A stretch of DNA of 64,000 nucleotides, taken from NCBI GenBank assembly GCA_016704565.1, contig JADIZV010000001.1:744001-808000 (forward strand), given 5' to 3'. Origin of the DNA: Candidatus Phosphoribacter baldrii (GTDB taxonomy: Bacteria > Actinomycetota > Actinomycetes > Actinomycetales > Dermatophilaceae). A program made the translations under genes and the position numbers. Each line of letters opens with the position of its first letter. The first letter of the stretch is position 1. Shown piece after piece: positions 16,946-25,297 of the stretch. Under the pieces are notes generated by a model that did not search any database, was not told the origin of the DNA, and saw only the letters and a program-made list of their open reading frames with translations.

Positions 16946-17215
16946 TCAATTGATCCTGCGGGCGAGTTCCTTCGCGTACTCGATCAGCGCCTGGCGAGTC
17001 TCCTCGGCCTCCTCGGGCGGCACCTCGAAGATGTCGTCGGTCGTCCCGCCGACCTCGGCTCGTCGCACCTTCTCGTCCGGCGCCCAGCCCCACTCGTGCT
17101 CACCCACGCGGCGCCACGCCTCGTCCCGAGCACCCGCCCGGCGTCGAAAGAGCTGGGGCGGGAACCGCAGGGGAGTCGGGATAATGACGAAATAGCGGTA
17201 ATCCTGCTCGGACAT
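16946..17215 (-). CDS. Unrecognised small charged protein
   Basis: 89 residues from the ATG at 17215, chosen because AGGGA lies 6 nt upstream and the upstream gene stops 1 nt before it. It is rich in Arg and Glu, with a Pro/Phe-rich N-terminal part (FVIIPTPLRFPPQLFRRR) and a C-terminal helix (EEAEETRQALIEYAKELARRIN). No signal peptide or membrane segment. Probably co-transcribed with the 17217-17423 gene. Function unknown. Confidence 0.5.
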   Translation of the reverse strand: MSEQDYRYFVIIPTPLRFPPQLFRRRAGARDEAWRRVGEHEWGWAPDEKVRRAEVGGTTDDIFEVPPEEAEETRQALIEYAKELARRIN

Positions 17216-17216
17216 G

Positions 17217-17423
17217 TCAGTTCCCTGCGTACTCGTCAAAACGGGTGGCGGCCACGCCGACGTGGGTCACGCCGCCGCCCACGGCCGCCGCCTTGAGAAA
17301 GGTGTGCACGTAGTCCGTGGCATCCTGCAGGTGAGCGGCGACCACGCGATCCAGGTTGCTGGGTTTCGGGACCAGACTGAAGATTTCGTGCTGCCGCATG
17401 ATGCGCCCCATGGCTTCAGGCAA
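17217..17423 (-). CDS. Unrecognised small protein, possibly truncated
   Basis: At most 68 residues; an internal Met nine codons in (17399) is an alternative start. It ends AAAVGGGVTHVGVAATRFDEYAGN. Its stop lies 1 nt before the start of the next minus-strand gene, so the two look coupled. The neighbourhood is decayed and this could be the C-terminal part of a longer lost gene. No function assigned. Confidence 0.4.
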   Translation of the reverse strand: MPEAMGRIMRQHEIFSLVPKPSNLDRVVAAHLQDATDYVHTFLKAAAVGGGVTHVGVAATRFDEYAGN

Positions 17424-17632
17424 GGGACGGTGCCGTTACCCAAGTTCATGCCACTTTCGCGAGGCGGCCGGCGGCGGACACATCGCCGAGCCTGTTGGTG
17501 CACACTACCGGCGACGCTCCTGCGGTGAGATCTTCATATGGTGCCCTCGATCTGATGATTCATTGTCGCCGTCCCGTCATCTGGGCGGGGTCGTCGGTCC
17601 AGGTGTCCCAGTCGAGCACCGCCTTGCCGATC

Positions 17633-17779
17633 TGCGAGTCAGCCTCGTTGGGGTGGTTGCGCGAGCTGTTGGGAGACGGCTTGGACCACGGCTTCGTCGT
17701 CCACACCGGCCGGGACTGCTATCCGCTGGGCGAGCGACTGCTGGCCGTGCCACTGAGCCTGGTCGCCGGCAGCGGCTAA
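17633..17779 (+). pseudogene. C-terminal remnant of a DUF4143-type AAA ATPase
   Basis: The plus frame ends with SLGWLRELLGDGLDHGFVVH then TGRDCYPLGERLLAVPLSLV before a stop at 17779. This matches the usual C-terminus of the ATPase-plus-DUF4143 family (K-x-LRWLRDRLGD...VVLHTG...LGDRI.A.P). The ATPase body is missing upstream, so it is a fragment. The rest of 17424-17954 holds one GTATGCCG copy and no other gene I can support. Confidence 0.4.
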
Positions 17780-17941
17780 AATCCGCGCCCCTCTTGCCAA
17801 GGCGCCATCCTGTATGCCGTGTGCCCGGGCGAGCGACCGGCTCAAGAGGCGACGGGAGCCACCCGTCGAACGCACCCACTGACGGTCCAACTGAACTTGT
17901 AGCCCCTATCCCAACATCCAAGTAAACGCGGCTTTTAGTTG

Positions 17942-17947
17942 TAGGGT
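17942..17947 (+). promoter_or_regulatory. -10 element of the first Fic gene (leaderless)
   Basis: TAGGGT sits 7 nt before the GTG start at 17955, so transcription would begin at or next to the start codon. No convincing -35 is seen. Confidence 0.4.
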
Positions 17948-17954
17948 CAGTAGC

Positions 17955-19148
17955 GTGCGCGCGGAGGAATTCACCGACGGCCCCTTCGGCCGAGCCGTCC
18001 GCGAGCCCGGAAGCGTGTGGGCTTTCACTTACTACCTCCCTCGGGAGATCCCGCGCGACCTCCACCTCGGGCCGCAGGTCATCGCAGCCCTCTCCGAGGC
18101 GGATGCTGCCCTCGGCCAGCTCCATGGTCTCGGGACGCTCATCACCGACCCCAGCCTGCTCATCGGCCCCTACCTGCGCCGTGAAGCGTTGGCCAGCACC
18201 CGAATCGAGGGCACACAGGCATCACTTTCGGACGTGTTCCAGGCCGAGCTCGACGAGGCCCGGCCCACCGAAGACGTCCTGGAGGTGCAGCGTTACCTCG
18301 AGGCGACCCGGCTGGCCCACGACCTCGTTACCACCCTGCCGCTCACCCAGCGACTCATTTTGCAGGTCCATGAGAGGCTCCTTCGGGACGTTCGGGGTGA
18401 GGAGCGGCGTCCCGGGGAGTTCCGCACGTCGCCGGTGTGGATCGGCGGCGCTGGTGCGACGCCGGAAACGGCGCCGTTTGTCCCACCCCTGCCTGAGCAT
18501 CTGCCGGATCTGCTCGCCGACTGGGAGCGCTTCGTCAACGTCGACACACCGGCATACCCCGCACTCATCCAAGCCGCCCTCATGCACTACCAGTTCGAAA
18601 CGATCCACCCCTTCCTCGACGGAAACGGCCGGATCGGGCGGCTGCTCATCAACCTGCAACTGATGCTGCGCCGCCGCCTCAACCATCCTCTGCTCTACCT
18701 CTCCACCTACTTCGAGACCCACCGCTCCGACTACTACGAACGGCTCCAAGGAGTGCGTGAGCGAGGCGACATCGACGCCTGGCTGCTGTTCTTCCTCGAA
18801 GCCGTTCGCGAGCAGGCCGGTGACGCTATCGCGCGGTCCCAACGCCTGGTCCAGGTTCGGGAGAGCTACTTCGGGGAGGCGATCCAGGCCCGATCCAGCC
18901 TTCCCCGGCTCGTCGCGATGATCGTCGAGAACCCGTTCGTCACCGTGCGTGCCGTCGAGTCGCGCCTGGGCCTGACCAACCAAGGTGCCCGGACGTTGAT
19001 CCTCAGCGCCGTGTCGCGCGGTTGGCTGGTCAGCCTCGGTCGACGGGGGCGCGGAAGCCGTGAATATTGGTATGCGCCAGGCGTTTTCGACGTGATGAAT
19101 GCCCCCATGGCCTCCGACGCTGATCGACCCGACGCGGACCCCACCTAA
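17955..19148 (+). CDS. Fic family AMP-transferase-like protein (autoinhibited type)
   Basis: 397 residues. The Fic core HPFLDGNGRIGR is complete, with catalytic His and the acidic and Arg residues for nucleotide binding. Upstream, STRIEG matches the inhibitory S/T-x-x-x-E-G/N helix, here N-terminal to the core (class II arrangement). A Fic_N-like domain precedes it and a winged-helix region follows (VRAVESRLGLTNQGARTLI). Fic enzymes move AMP onto Tyr/Thr/Ser of target proteins; the target here is unknown. A TAGGGT box at 17942 makes the GTG start plausible as leaderless. It stands before a second Fic gene and a type III restriction system. Confidence 0.88.
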   Translation: MRAEEFTDGPFGRAVREPGSVWAFTYYLPREIPRDLHLGPQVIAALSEADAALGQLHGLGTLITDPSLLIGPYLRREALASTRIEGTQASLSDVFQAELDEARPTEDVLEVQRYLEATRLAHDLVTTLPLTQRLILQVHERLLRDVRGEERRPGEFRTSPVWIGGAGATPETAPFVPPLPEHLPDLLADWERFVNVDTPAYPALIQAALMHYQFETIHPFLDGNGRIGRLLINLQLMLRRRLNHPLLYLSTYFETHRSDYYERLQGVRERGDIDAWLLFFLEAVREQAGDAIARSQRLVQVRESYFGEAIQARSSLPRLVAMIVENPFVTVRAVESRLGLTNQGARTLILSAVSRGWLVSLGRRGRGSREYWYAPGVFDVMNAPMASDADRPDADPT

Positions 19149-19221
19149 GCCCAGGCCGGGACCCGGTGAACGAGAAGGGCAGGTATGCCGGCCGCCACAG
19201 CTGATCCGTCAGCGCAGTAGC

Positions 19222-19271
19222 GCAACCGGATAGATCACCGGGTTGCAATTATCCGGAACGGCACTTATCGT
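19222..19271 (+). promoter_or_regulatory. Promoter and possible operator of the second Fic gene
   Basis: TTGCAA (19243-19248) and TATCGT (19266-19271) are separated by 17 bp, giving a good -35/-10 pair 6 nt before the GTG at 19278 (leaderless). GCAACC (19222-19227) and GGTTGC (19241-19246) form a dyad that overlaps the -35, as an operator would. Confidence 0.5.
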
Positions 19272-19277
19272 AAAGAA

Positions 19278-20480
19278 GTGGACGTCGAACTGTTCCGGAA
19301 CAGTCCGAGTGGAGAACTTGTCCGCATCTCGGGGACGTCGGCCTCCGGGCCGTGGACGCACCACGCGTTCCTCCCCCACCCACTGACCGAGGTCGGTCCC
19401 ACGCTCACTTCCGCGGCATACCGGTCCGTGGCGGACGCGCGCGCGGCACTCGCGGCCCTCGACGCGACGGCGGCGCGGTTGCCCAACCCGCGATTGTTCC
19501 GCCACTCCTCCCTGCGCTTGGAAGCCCAATCGACCGCAGCCCTCGAGGGGACTTACGAGCCGCTCGCCAGAGTGCTCACCGAGGACCCTGGCGACGGTCA
19601 TGACCCGTCGATGCGCGAGGTCCTCAACTACCTCACCGTCGCCGAGACGGCTTTCGAGTGGGCCGCGCAAGGTCGGGCCTGGAGCCTGAGCACCATCGGG
19701 GAGTTGCACCGGATGCTCATTAAAGGCACGGCCGGTGAACGGGACTACTCGGGCGTGCGCCCCATCCAGGTCGTCGTGGGACGCCGAGAGGACGCCCGCC
19801 CAGACGAACACCTGATCCACGCCGCGAGGTATGTGCCCCCACCGCCCGGAGATGACCTCGCCGCCCGCTTCTCGGACCTGCTCGATTGGATGTATGCCGA
19901 CCACCGCGCCTCGATCGACCCGGTGGTGGCGGCAGCCATGGGCCACTACACCTTCGAGGCACTGCACCCGTTCCATGACGGCAACGGCAGGATCGGGCGG
20001 CTGTTCATCGTGCTGCAACTGAATCGGCACGGCATCATCACCGAGCCCAGCATCACGGTGTCCCCGTGGTTCGAAACACGCCGCCAGCGCTACTACGACG
20101 CGTTGCTGGGTGTCTCGACGACGGGCGACTGGTCGACGTGGGTCAGCATGTTCGCCGAGGGGCTCGCCCGGTCAGCCATCACGGCCCAGGACCGGATGTT
20201 GGCCCTGGCCCAAGCACAGGCGGATCTCAAGGATCGACTGCAGCGTTCCCGCACCAGGAGCGCCAGCGCGCGCCTGCTCGTCGACTACGCCGTTGGACGC
20301 CCCACCTTCACCGTTCGCGAGGCCGCGGAGGCGATCGGTCTGCAATACCAAGGAACCAACAAGCTCGTGGACGCTCTCGTCGAGCTCGGGATCCTCGCCG
20401 AATATGGAGTGCGGTCCTATAACCGCCGCTTCCACGCCCCCGTCGTGCTCGACATCCTGCTCCGTGAGAGTTCCCGATGA
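19278..20480 (+). CDS. Second Fic family protein
   Basis: 400 residues with the complete core HPFHDGNGRIGR. The inhibitory motif is TAALEG within AQSTAALEGTYEP, again N-terminal to the core. The C-terminus has a winged-helix segment (FTVREAAEAIGLQYQGTNKLV). It is clearly diverged from the first Fic protein, so this is not a recent tandem duplication. Its stop is 60 bp before the methyltransferase start, and with no terminator seen it may be co-transcribed with the restriction genes. A regulatory or guard role beside restriction is inference. Confidence 0.88.
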   Translation: MDVELFRNSPSGELVRISGTSASGPWTHHAFLPHPLTEVGPTLTSAAYRSVADARAALAALDATAARLPNPRLFRHSSLRLEAQSTAALEGTYEPLARVLTEDPGDGHDPSMREVLNYLTVAETAFEWAAQGRAWSLSTIGELHRMLIKGTAGERDYSGVRPIQVVVGRREDARPDEHLIHAARYVPPPPGDDLAARFSDLLDWMYADHRASIDPVVAAAMGHYTFEALHPFHDGNGRIGRLFIVLQLNRHGIITEPSITVSPWFETRRQRYYDALLGVSTTGDWSTWVSMFAEGLARSAITAQDRMLALAQAQADLKDRLQRSRTRSASARLLVDYAVGRPTFTVREAAEAIGLQYQGTNKLVDALVELGILAEYGVRSYNRRFHAPVVLDILLRESSR

Positions 20481-20540
20481 GCCGGCCGGTGGAAGACTCG
20501 GGATCCACGTCAGGCGTAGCGCCGGTGACTGAGGAGATTC

Positions 20541-22193
20541 ATGGCTGAGCAAAGGCTTGAGTTGGTCTGGCCGGGCAAGGACAAGTTCCTCCTAGTCCCC
20601 AAGGACGAGACCGGCAAGCCCGTCTGGGTGGAGCGCGATCACCCGGCCGCGTCCGAGGTGCGGCTGGCCGACTTCACTGGGGTGGTTGGCGAAGTCCCCG
20701 ATGACCCGTATGCCGCGAACCTCCTCTTCACCGGTGACTCCCTGGACGTCCTGCGCATCCTCTGCGAGGTCCCGGAGTACCGGGCCATCTATCGGGGCAA
20801 GGTGAAGCTCGTCTACATCGACCCACCCTTCAACACGGGGCAGGCGTTCGAGCACTACGACGACTGGATGGAGCACTCGACCTGGTTGTCGTTCATGCGT
20901 GAGCGCCTGCTCCTCATCCGGGACCTGCTCGCTCCCGACGGCTCGGTGTGGGTGCACCTCGACGACGCCGAGCAGCACCGAATGCGCCTTCTCATGGACG
21001 AAGTCTTCGGTGCTCAGAACGCCGTCGCCACCGTCGTGTGGCAGTCAAGTGACATCCCGAAGTCGACAGCAAGACACTTCTCGGTGGATCAGGACTACAT
21101 CTCTGTGTACGCGGCCGACGCGAGTCGCTGGCGCCCACGCAAACTTCCAAGGACTGAAGCCATGGACGCCAAGTACAAGAACCCCGACGGCGATCCTCGC
21201 GGTCCGTGGCTGCCCGGTCCGATCACCGCCACCAAGCCGTACAGCAAGGGGACGTATCCGATCGTCACCTCAGATGGAACCGAGTATTGGCCGACGCCAG
21301 GGACCTTCTGGCGGTTCGCGCAAGACAAGTTCGAACAGCTGAACTCGGATGGGCGGATCTACTGGGGCAAGGACGGACGGTCCCGCCCTTTGATCAAGCG
21401 GTATCTGTCGGAGGTTGGGGACTTGGTTCCTCGCACGCTCTGGCATTACACCGAGGTCGGAAGCACGCGGCACGCCAAGATCGAGACCAAACAGCTCTTC
21501 ACCAACCCCTTCGGCACGCCAAAGACGGAGAGGCTTATGGAGCGAGTGGTGGAGATTGGCTCCCAGCCAGGTGAGTCGGTGCTCGACTGCTTCGCCGGGT
21601 CGGGGACGACGGCGGCGGTCGCGCACAAGATGGGGCGCCGCTGGGTGACCTCCGAGATCCTTCCATCAACGGTGGAGCAGTTCACTCTGCCTCGGCTGAC
21701 GAAGGTCGTCGCAGGCGAGGACCCCGGTGGCATCACCAAGGCTGTCGGCTGGCAGGGCGGTGGCGGCTTCCGGACTGTGACGGTCGGGCCGTCGATGTAC
21801 GAGGGCACGCCTTTCGGCGTCCTCCTGGCGGAGTGGGCGACGAACGGTCGTTTCGCTCGCGCGGTCGCCGGGCAGCTCGGTTTCGAGTTCCAGCCGGAGG
21901 CGGCGCCGCTGTGTGGGGTTCGTGGCCGAATGCGCCTGGCCGTGATCGACGGGAGCGTTGGAACTGAGGAAATCCGCCAGGTCGTCGGTGCGCTGGGTGA
22001 CAAGGAGCGAGTGACGGTCGTCGCGAAAGCGGTTCTGCCCGAGGCTGAATCGCTGCTGGCTGATGTCAGCCCGGGCTCGCGCATCAGGAAGGCACCCCGT
22101 GATCTGCTCACTGGTGGCGCACGTCGGATGCGACGACGCGCCGAGGCGAGCACACGGCATACGGCCGACGTGACGGAAGGATCGGGCTCGTGA
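20541..22193 (+). CDS. Type III restriction-modification DNA methyltransferase (Mod)
   Basis: 550 residues. The catalytic DPPFNTG motif lies at about residue 94, before the AdoMet-binding motif DCFAGSGTTAAVAHK at about residue 350, the beta-class order used by type III Mod subunits. The sequence between the motifs is the likely target-recognition region. Mod methylates adenine at a short asymmetric site and carries the specificity for the Res subunit. GAGGAG lies 5 nt before the ATG. It overlaps the res start by 4 bp. No internal simple repeats suggest phase variation. Confidence 0.9.
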   Translation: MAEQRLELVWPGKDKFLLVPKDETGKPVWVERDHPAASEVRLADFTGVVGEVPDDPYAANLLFTGDSLDVLRILCEVPEYRAIYRGKVKLVYIDPPFNTGQAFEHYDDWMEHSTWLSFMRERLLLIRDLLAPDGSVWVHLDDAEQHRMRLLMDEVFGAQNAVATVVWQSSDIPKSTARHFSVDQDYISVYAADASRWRPRKLPRTEAMDAKYKNPDGDPRGPWLPGPITATKPYSKGTYPIVTSDGTEYWPTPGTFWRFAQDKFEQLNSDGRIYWGKDGRSRPLIKRYLSEVGDLVPRTLWHYTEVGSTRHAKIETKQLFTNPFGTPKTERLMERVVEIGSQPGESVLDCFAGSGTTAAVAHKMGRRWVTSEILPSTVEQFTLPRLTKVVAGEDPGGITKAVGWQGGGGFRTVTVGPSMYEGTPFGVLLAEWATNGRFARAVAGQLGFEFQPEAAPLCGVRGRMRLAVIDGSVGTEEIRQVVGALGDKERVTVVAKAVLPEAESLLADVSPGSRIRKAPRDLLTGGARRMRRRAEASTRHTADVTEGSGS

Positions 22194-24736
22194 GGATCGA
22201 CTACGACCCGGCCCTGGTCGAGCAGGTGGGCTACAACCTCGATCTGCGCGAGCCGAACCAGCAAGCGCTCGACGCGCTGGCGAAGGCGCTGGGGACTGCC
22301 GAGCCGGGAGCGGAGTTCATCGCCGACCTCGCGACTGGTGTTGGCAAGACGTACATCGCGGGTGGACTGCTGGATTATCTCTACGAGTCGGGTGTCCGCA
22401 ACGTCCTCGTCGTCACGCCGGGGTCGACGATCCAGCGCAAGACGATCGACAACCTCACTCCCGGGCACCCGAAGTACCTGCGGGGGATGCAGTCACGGCC
22501 GATGGTCATCACGCTGGACACGGTCGAGCGTGGCGAGGTCGGGGCGGCACTGGCCGACGACGACCGGTTCAAGGTGTTCGTCTTCACCGTGCAGTCGCTG
22601 ATGCGGCCCAACAAGGAGGATCGGCGGCGGGCCTTCCAGCCGCACGAGACCCTCGGCACCGCGGTGCGCACCTATCTCGAGCAGACCGATGACCTGGTCG
22701 TCATCGCCGATGAGCATCACGTCTACTACTCGGGGTCGGCGAAGAAGTTCGAGGCGGCGATCACCGAGCTGCACCCGTTGGCGACGATCGGGCTGACGGC
22801 GACCCCGCACGCAGCGTCGGAGTCGATGGTCGTCTACAGGTATCCGCTGGCCGATGCGATCGCGGACGGCTGGGTGAAGATCCCGGTGTTGGTGACTCGG
22901 CAGGACGGCATTCACGACGTGCGGACGCAGCTCGCGGATGGGCTGACGCTGCTCGACGCCAAGCGGGAGGCGATGCGGGCCTACTGCGCCCAGGTGCGGG
23001 GGCGGAAGTTCGCCGAGCCGGTGATGTTCCTCGTCGCCTCGACGATCGACGAAGCAACCGAGTATCGCGACCTGCTCGTCGGCTCGGACATGCTCGGTTC
23101 GGCGGATCAGGTGCTGCTCGTGACGTCGGAGGAGCCGGACGCGACCTTGGTGCTGTTGGACCGGTTGGAGGATCCGGAGTCGCCGGTGCGGGCGGTGGTG
23201 TCGGTGTCGATGCTCAAGGAAGGATGGGACGTCAAGAACATCTACGTCATCGCCTCGGTGCGCTCGATGGAATCCAGTTTGCTCACCGAGCAGATCCTCG
23301 GCCGCGGCCTACGACTGCCCTTCGGGCAGCGGACCGGCAATCCGATGCTCGACACCGTCGAGGTCCTCTCGCATCGATCCTTCGCCACCCTCCTGAAGCA
23401 GGCGAAGTCGCTGCTCGAGCAGACTCTCGGTGATCGGGTCGATGAGGCGTCGGTCGTGGTCAACCCCGTGTCTGGCCGGTTCACCGCCGGCGACGGGATC
23501 GGCGCGCAGGGCGAGCTTCCGGTCGACTTCGAGGTCCCGGTCTCGGGAACCGTCGAGATCGACCTACCCGGATGGGCTGCGACCGACCCCAACCAACAGA
23601 GTCTCTTCGAACTGGAAGAGGGCGAGGGGTCCGGGGTGGGCCCGCGGCATACCGGGCTCATGATCTCGACAATGGACGCACGGGTCAGCGCGGGCGCAGC
23701 CTCGGCGGAGACGTTGCGCCGGGTGCTCACGCCGCGGACGCCGGGCGGGGTGACGATCCCGCTCTTCCTGCCGTCGGTCGTGACTCGGTGGGAGCGGGAC
23801 CGCTTCACACTGGGGTCGATCAACCTAGACTCCGCAGAGGCACTCGGTCGCACCTTCGCGAAGGACAACGCGCCAACCTTGACCCGCAAGGCGATCGACG
23901 CGGAACGCGATGCCTCCGGTGCTGCCCACGTGGTCATCCGGGACGAGACCGAGCAGGTCATCGCGACGCAAAGCGTCATGCCCTTCGACACGATCGAGAA
24001 CGATCTCGTCGGGCGGCTCATCCGGACCAACGCTGTCGAAGCGTCGGTGACCGAGTTGAATGCGGCGGTGGCAGTGGCGCGGGCGTTCCTGGCCGGGGCC
24101 GGGGTGACGGAGAAAACACCGTGGCGGCCCGAGCATGGCCGGCTGGCGACCGCGCGGCTGACCGAGTGGATTCTGGGGAAACAGACGTCCTCACCGGCGC
24201 GGGAGGTGCGCGAGGTGCGCCCTGTGCGGTGGCCCGAGCCGCTGGAGCGGTATGAGACCCGGCCTCCGGCGGACCGCCAAGTCGTCACCGCCGCCCGCGA
24301 GTTCGTCCGTGGCTATCCGTATGCCGGGTATGCCAAGTCGGTCTATGAGATCTGCACGTTCGACGCGTGGTCGACGGAGTTCGTGTTGGCGGACCTTTTC
24401 GAGAAGTCCGGGCCGGTGCGCGCGTGGGTCCGGATCGATGAGACCGTGCCGCTGCGGATCACGTATCTGGCGGGGGCAGTGCAGCGGCAGTACGAGCCTG
24501 ACTTCATCGTCATCGACGATGCCGGTGTGCACTGGATCGTTGAGGGCAAGCGGGACTCCGAGATGGGCTCGCCTGTGGTCGTCGCCAAGCGCGATGCGGC
24601 CGCCGCGTGGGTCAAGACTGTCAACGGCTCCGATGAAGTGCACGAGACCTGGGCCTACCTGTTGGCCTCGGAGTCAGTGTGCGCTGCGGCCTCCTCGTGG
24701 GAGGCGCTCAAGTCCGGAGGGCAGGTCTTCCGATGA
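22190..24736 (+). CDS. Type III restriction enzyme Res subunit (helicase-nuclease)
   Basis: 848 residues. Superfamily 2 helicase motifs are in order: LATGVGKTYIAGG (motif I, about residue 50), DEHH (motif II, about 172), GLTATPH (motif III, about 200) and EQILGRGLRLPFG (motif VI, about 370). A C-terminal PD-(D/E)xK nuclease reads YEPDFIVID then WIVEGKRDSE (about 765-790), with the catalytic D, E and K present. Res cuts DNA after ATP-driven communication between two unmethylated sites. The GTG overlaps the mod stop. Both subunits look intact and functional. Confidence 0.9.
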   Translation: MRIDYDPALVEQVGYNLDLREPNQQALDALAKALGTAEPGAEFIADLATGVGKTYIAGGLLDYLYESGVRNVLVVTPGSTIQRKTIDNLTPGHPKYLRGMQSRPMVITLDTVERGEVGAALADDDRFKVFVFTVQSLMRPNKEDRRRAFQPHETLGTAVRTYLEQTDDLVVIADEHHVYYSGSAKKFEAAITELHPLATIGLTATPHAASESMVVYRYPLADAIADGWVKIPVLVTRQDGIHDVRTQLADGLTLLDAKREAMRAYCAQVRGRKFAEPVMFLVASTIDEATEYRDLLVGSDMLGSADQVLLVTSEEPDATLVLLDRLEDPESPVRAVVSVSMLKEGWDVKNIYVIASVRSMESSLLTEQILGRGLRLPFGQRTGNPMLDTVEVLSHRSFATLLKQAKSLLEQTLGDRVDEASVVVNPVSGRFTAGDGIGAQGELPVDFEVPVSGTVEIDLPGWAATDPNQQSLFELEEGEGSGVGPRHTGLMISTMDARVSAGAASAETLRRVLTPRTPGGVTIPLFLPSVVTRWERDRFTLGSINLDSAEALGRTFAKDNAPTLTRKAIDAERDASGAAHVVIRDETEQVIATQSVMPFDTIENDLVGRLIRTNAVEASVTELNAAVAVARAFLAGAGVTEKTPWRPEHGRLATARLTEWILGKQTSSPAREVREVRPVRWPEPLERYETRPPADRQVVTAAREFVRGYPYAGYAKSVYEICTFDAWSTEFVLADLFEKSGPVRAWVRIDETVPLRITYLAGAVQRQYEPDFIVIDDAGVHWIVEGKRDSEMGSPVVVAKRDAAAAWVKTVNGSDEVHETWAYLLASESVCAAASSWEALKSGGQVFR

Positions 24737-25290
24737 GGAATTCCGACGGCTCCGAATGGACGGAGATCAAGACCACGGGGATACTTCAGCACTCCCACCG
24801 GGTTCGCCTCATCAGGCGTGGTGTGCAAATCAATGAATCGAACCTGGTGTCGCTTCTTGCCTCGGAGCCAATCAGTGAGGACGTACTTAGGATCGAAACG
24901 ACTCTGCCGTCCCTCCCGCCGGGGACGGTCGGCTACATTGTGCCGAAGACGCGACTGTTCATCAACAAGCCCAAAGCCCGGGACATCGGCTGGGATGCAG
25001 TCACTGCTGCTGGCGTCTACGTACTGACCGGGTCAGTCTCACTCGCAACCGGCGCTCAGATGTTCCAGCGCGCCCTGCGAATGATGCGCGTCCTCTCAGC
25101 AGATGAGGCGGACATCGTAATTGTCATGGCTGCTCTTTCGGGGGGTCGGCCTTACGACGTCTCCGTGCCGATCTCAAAGATTCAGTCGGCATACGAGGAA
25201 GACTCAGCCAAGGTTGCGCCCCTGCTCGCGGGACTTCGAAAGCGCGGTATTGCGGTCGATGATGGCGACGGCTGGCGCGTCGTTGACTGA
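24733..25290 (+). CDS. Unrecognised accessory protein in the type III operon
   Basis: 185 residues from the ATG at 24733, which overlaps the res stop in ATGA. Hydrophobicity is modest (GVYVLTGSVSLATGAQMF). The C-terminal 70 residues look like a small winged-helix fold (ISKIQSAYEEDSAKVAPLLA then GLRKRGIAV). I recognise no family. Tight coupling to res implies it belongs with the restriction system. Confidence 0.6.
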   Translation: MRNSDGSEWTEIKTTGILQHSHRVRLIRRGVQINESNLVSLLASEPISEDVLRIETTLPSLPPGTVGYIVPKTRLFINKPKARDIGWDAVTAAGVYVLTGSVSLATGAQMFQRALRMMRVLSADEADIVIVMAALSGGRPYDVSVPISKIQSAYEEDSAKVAPLLAGLRKRGIAVDDGDGWRVVD

Positions 25291-25297
25291 AGCCCGC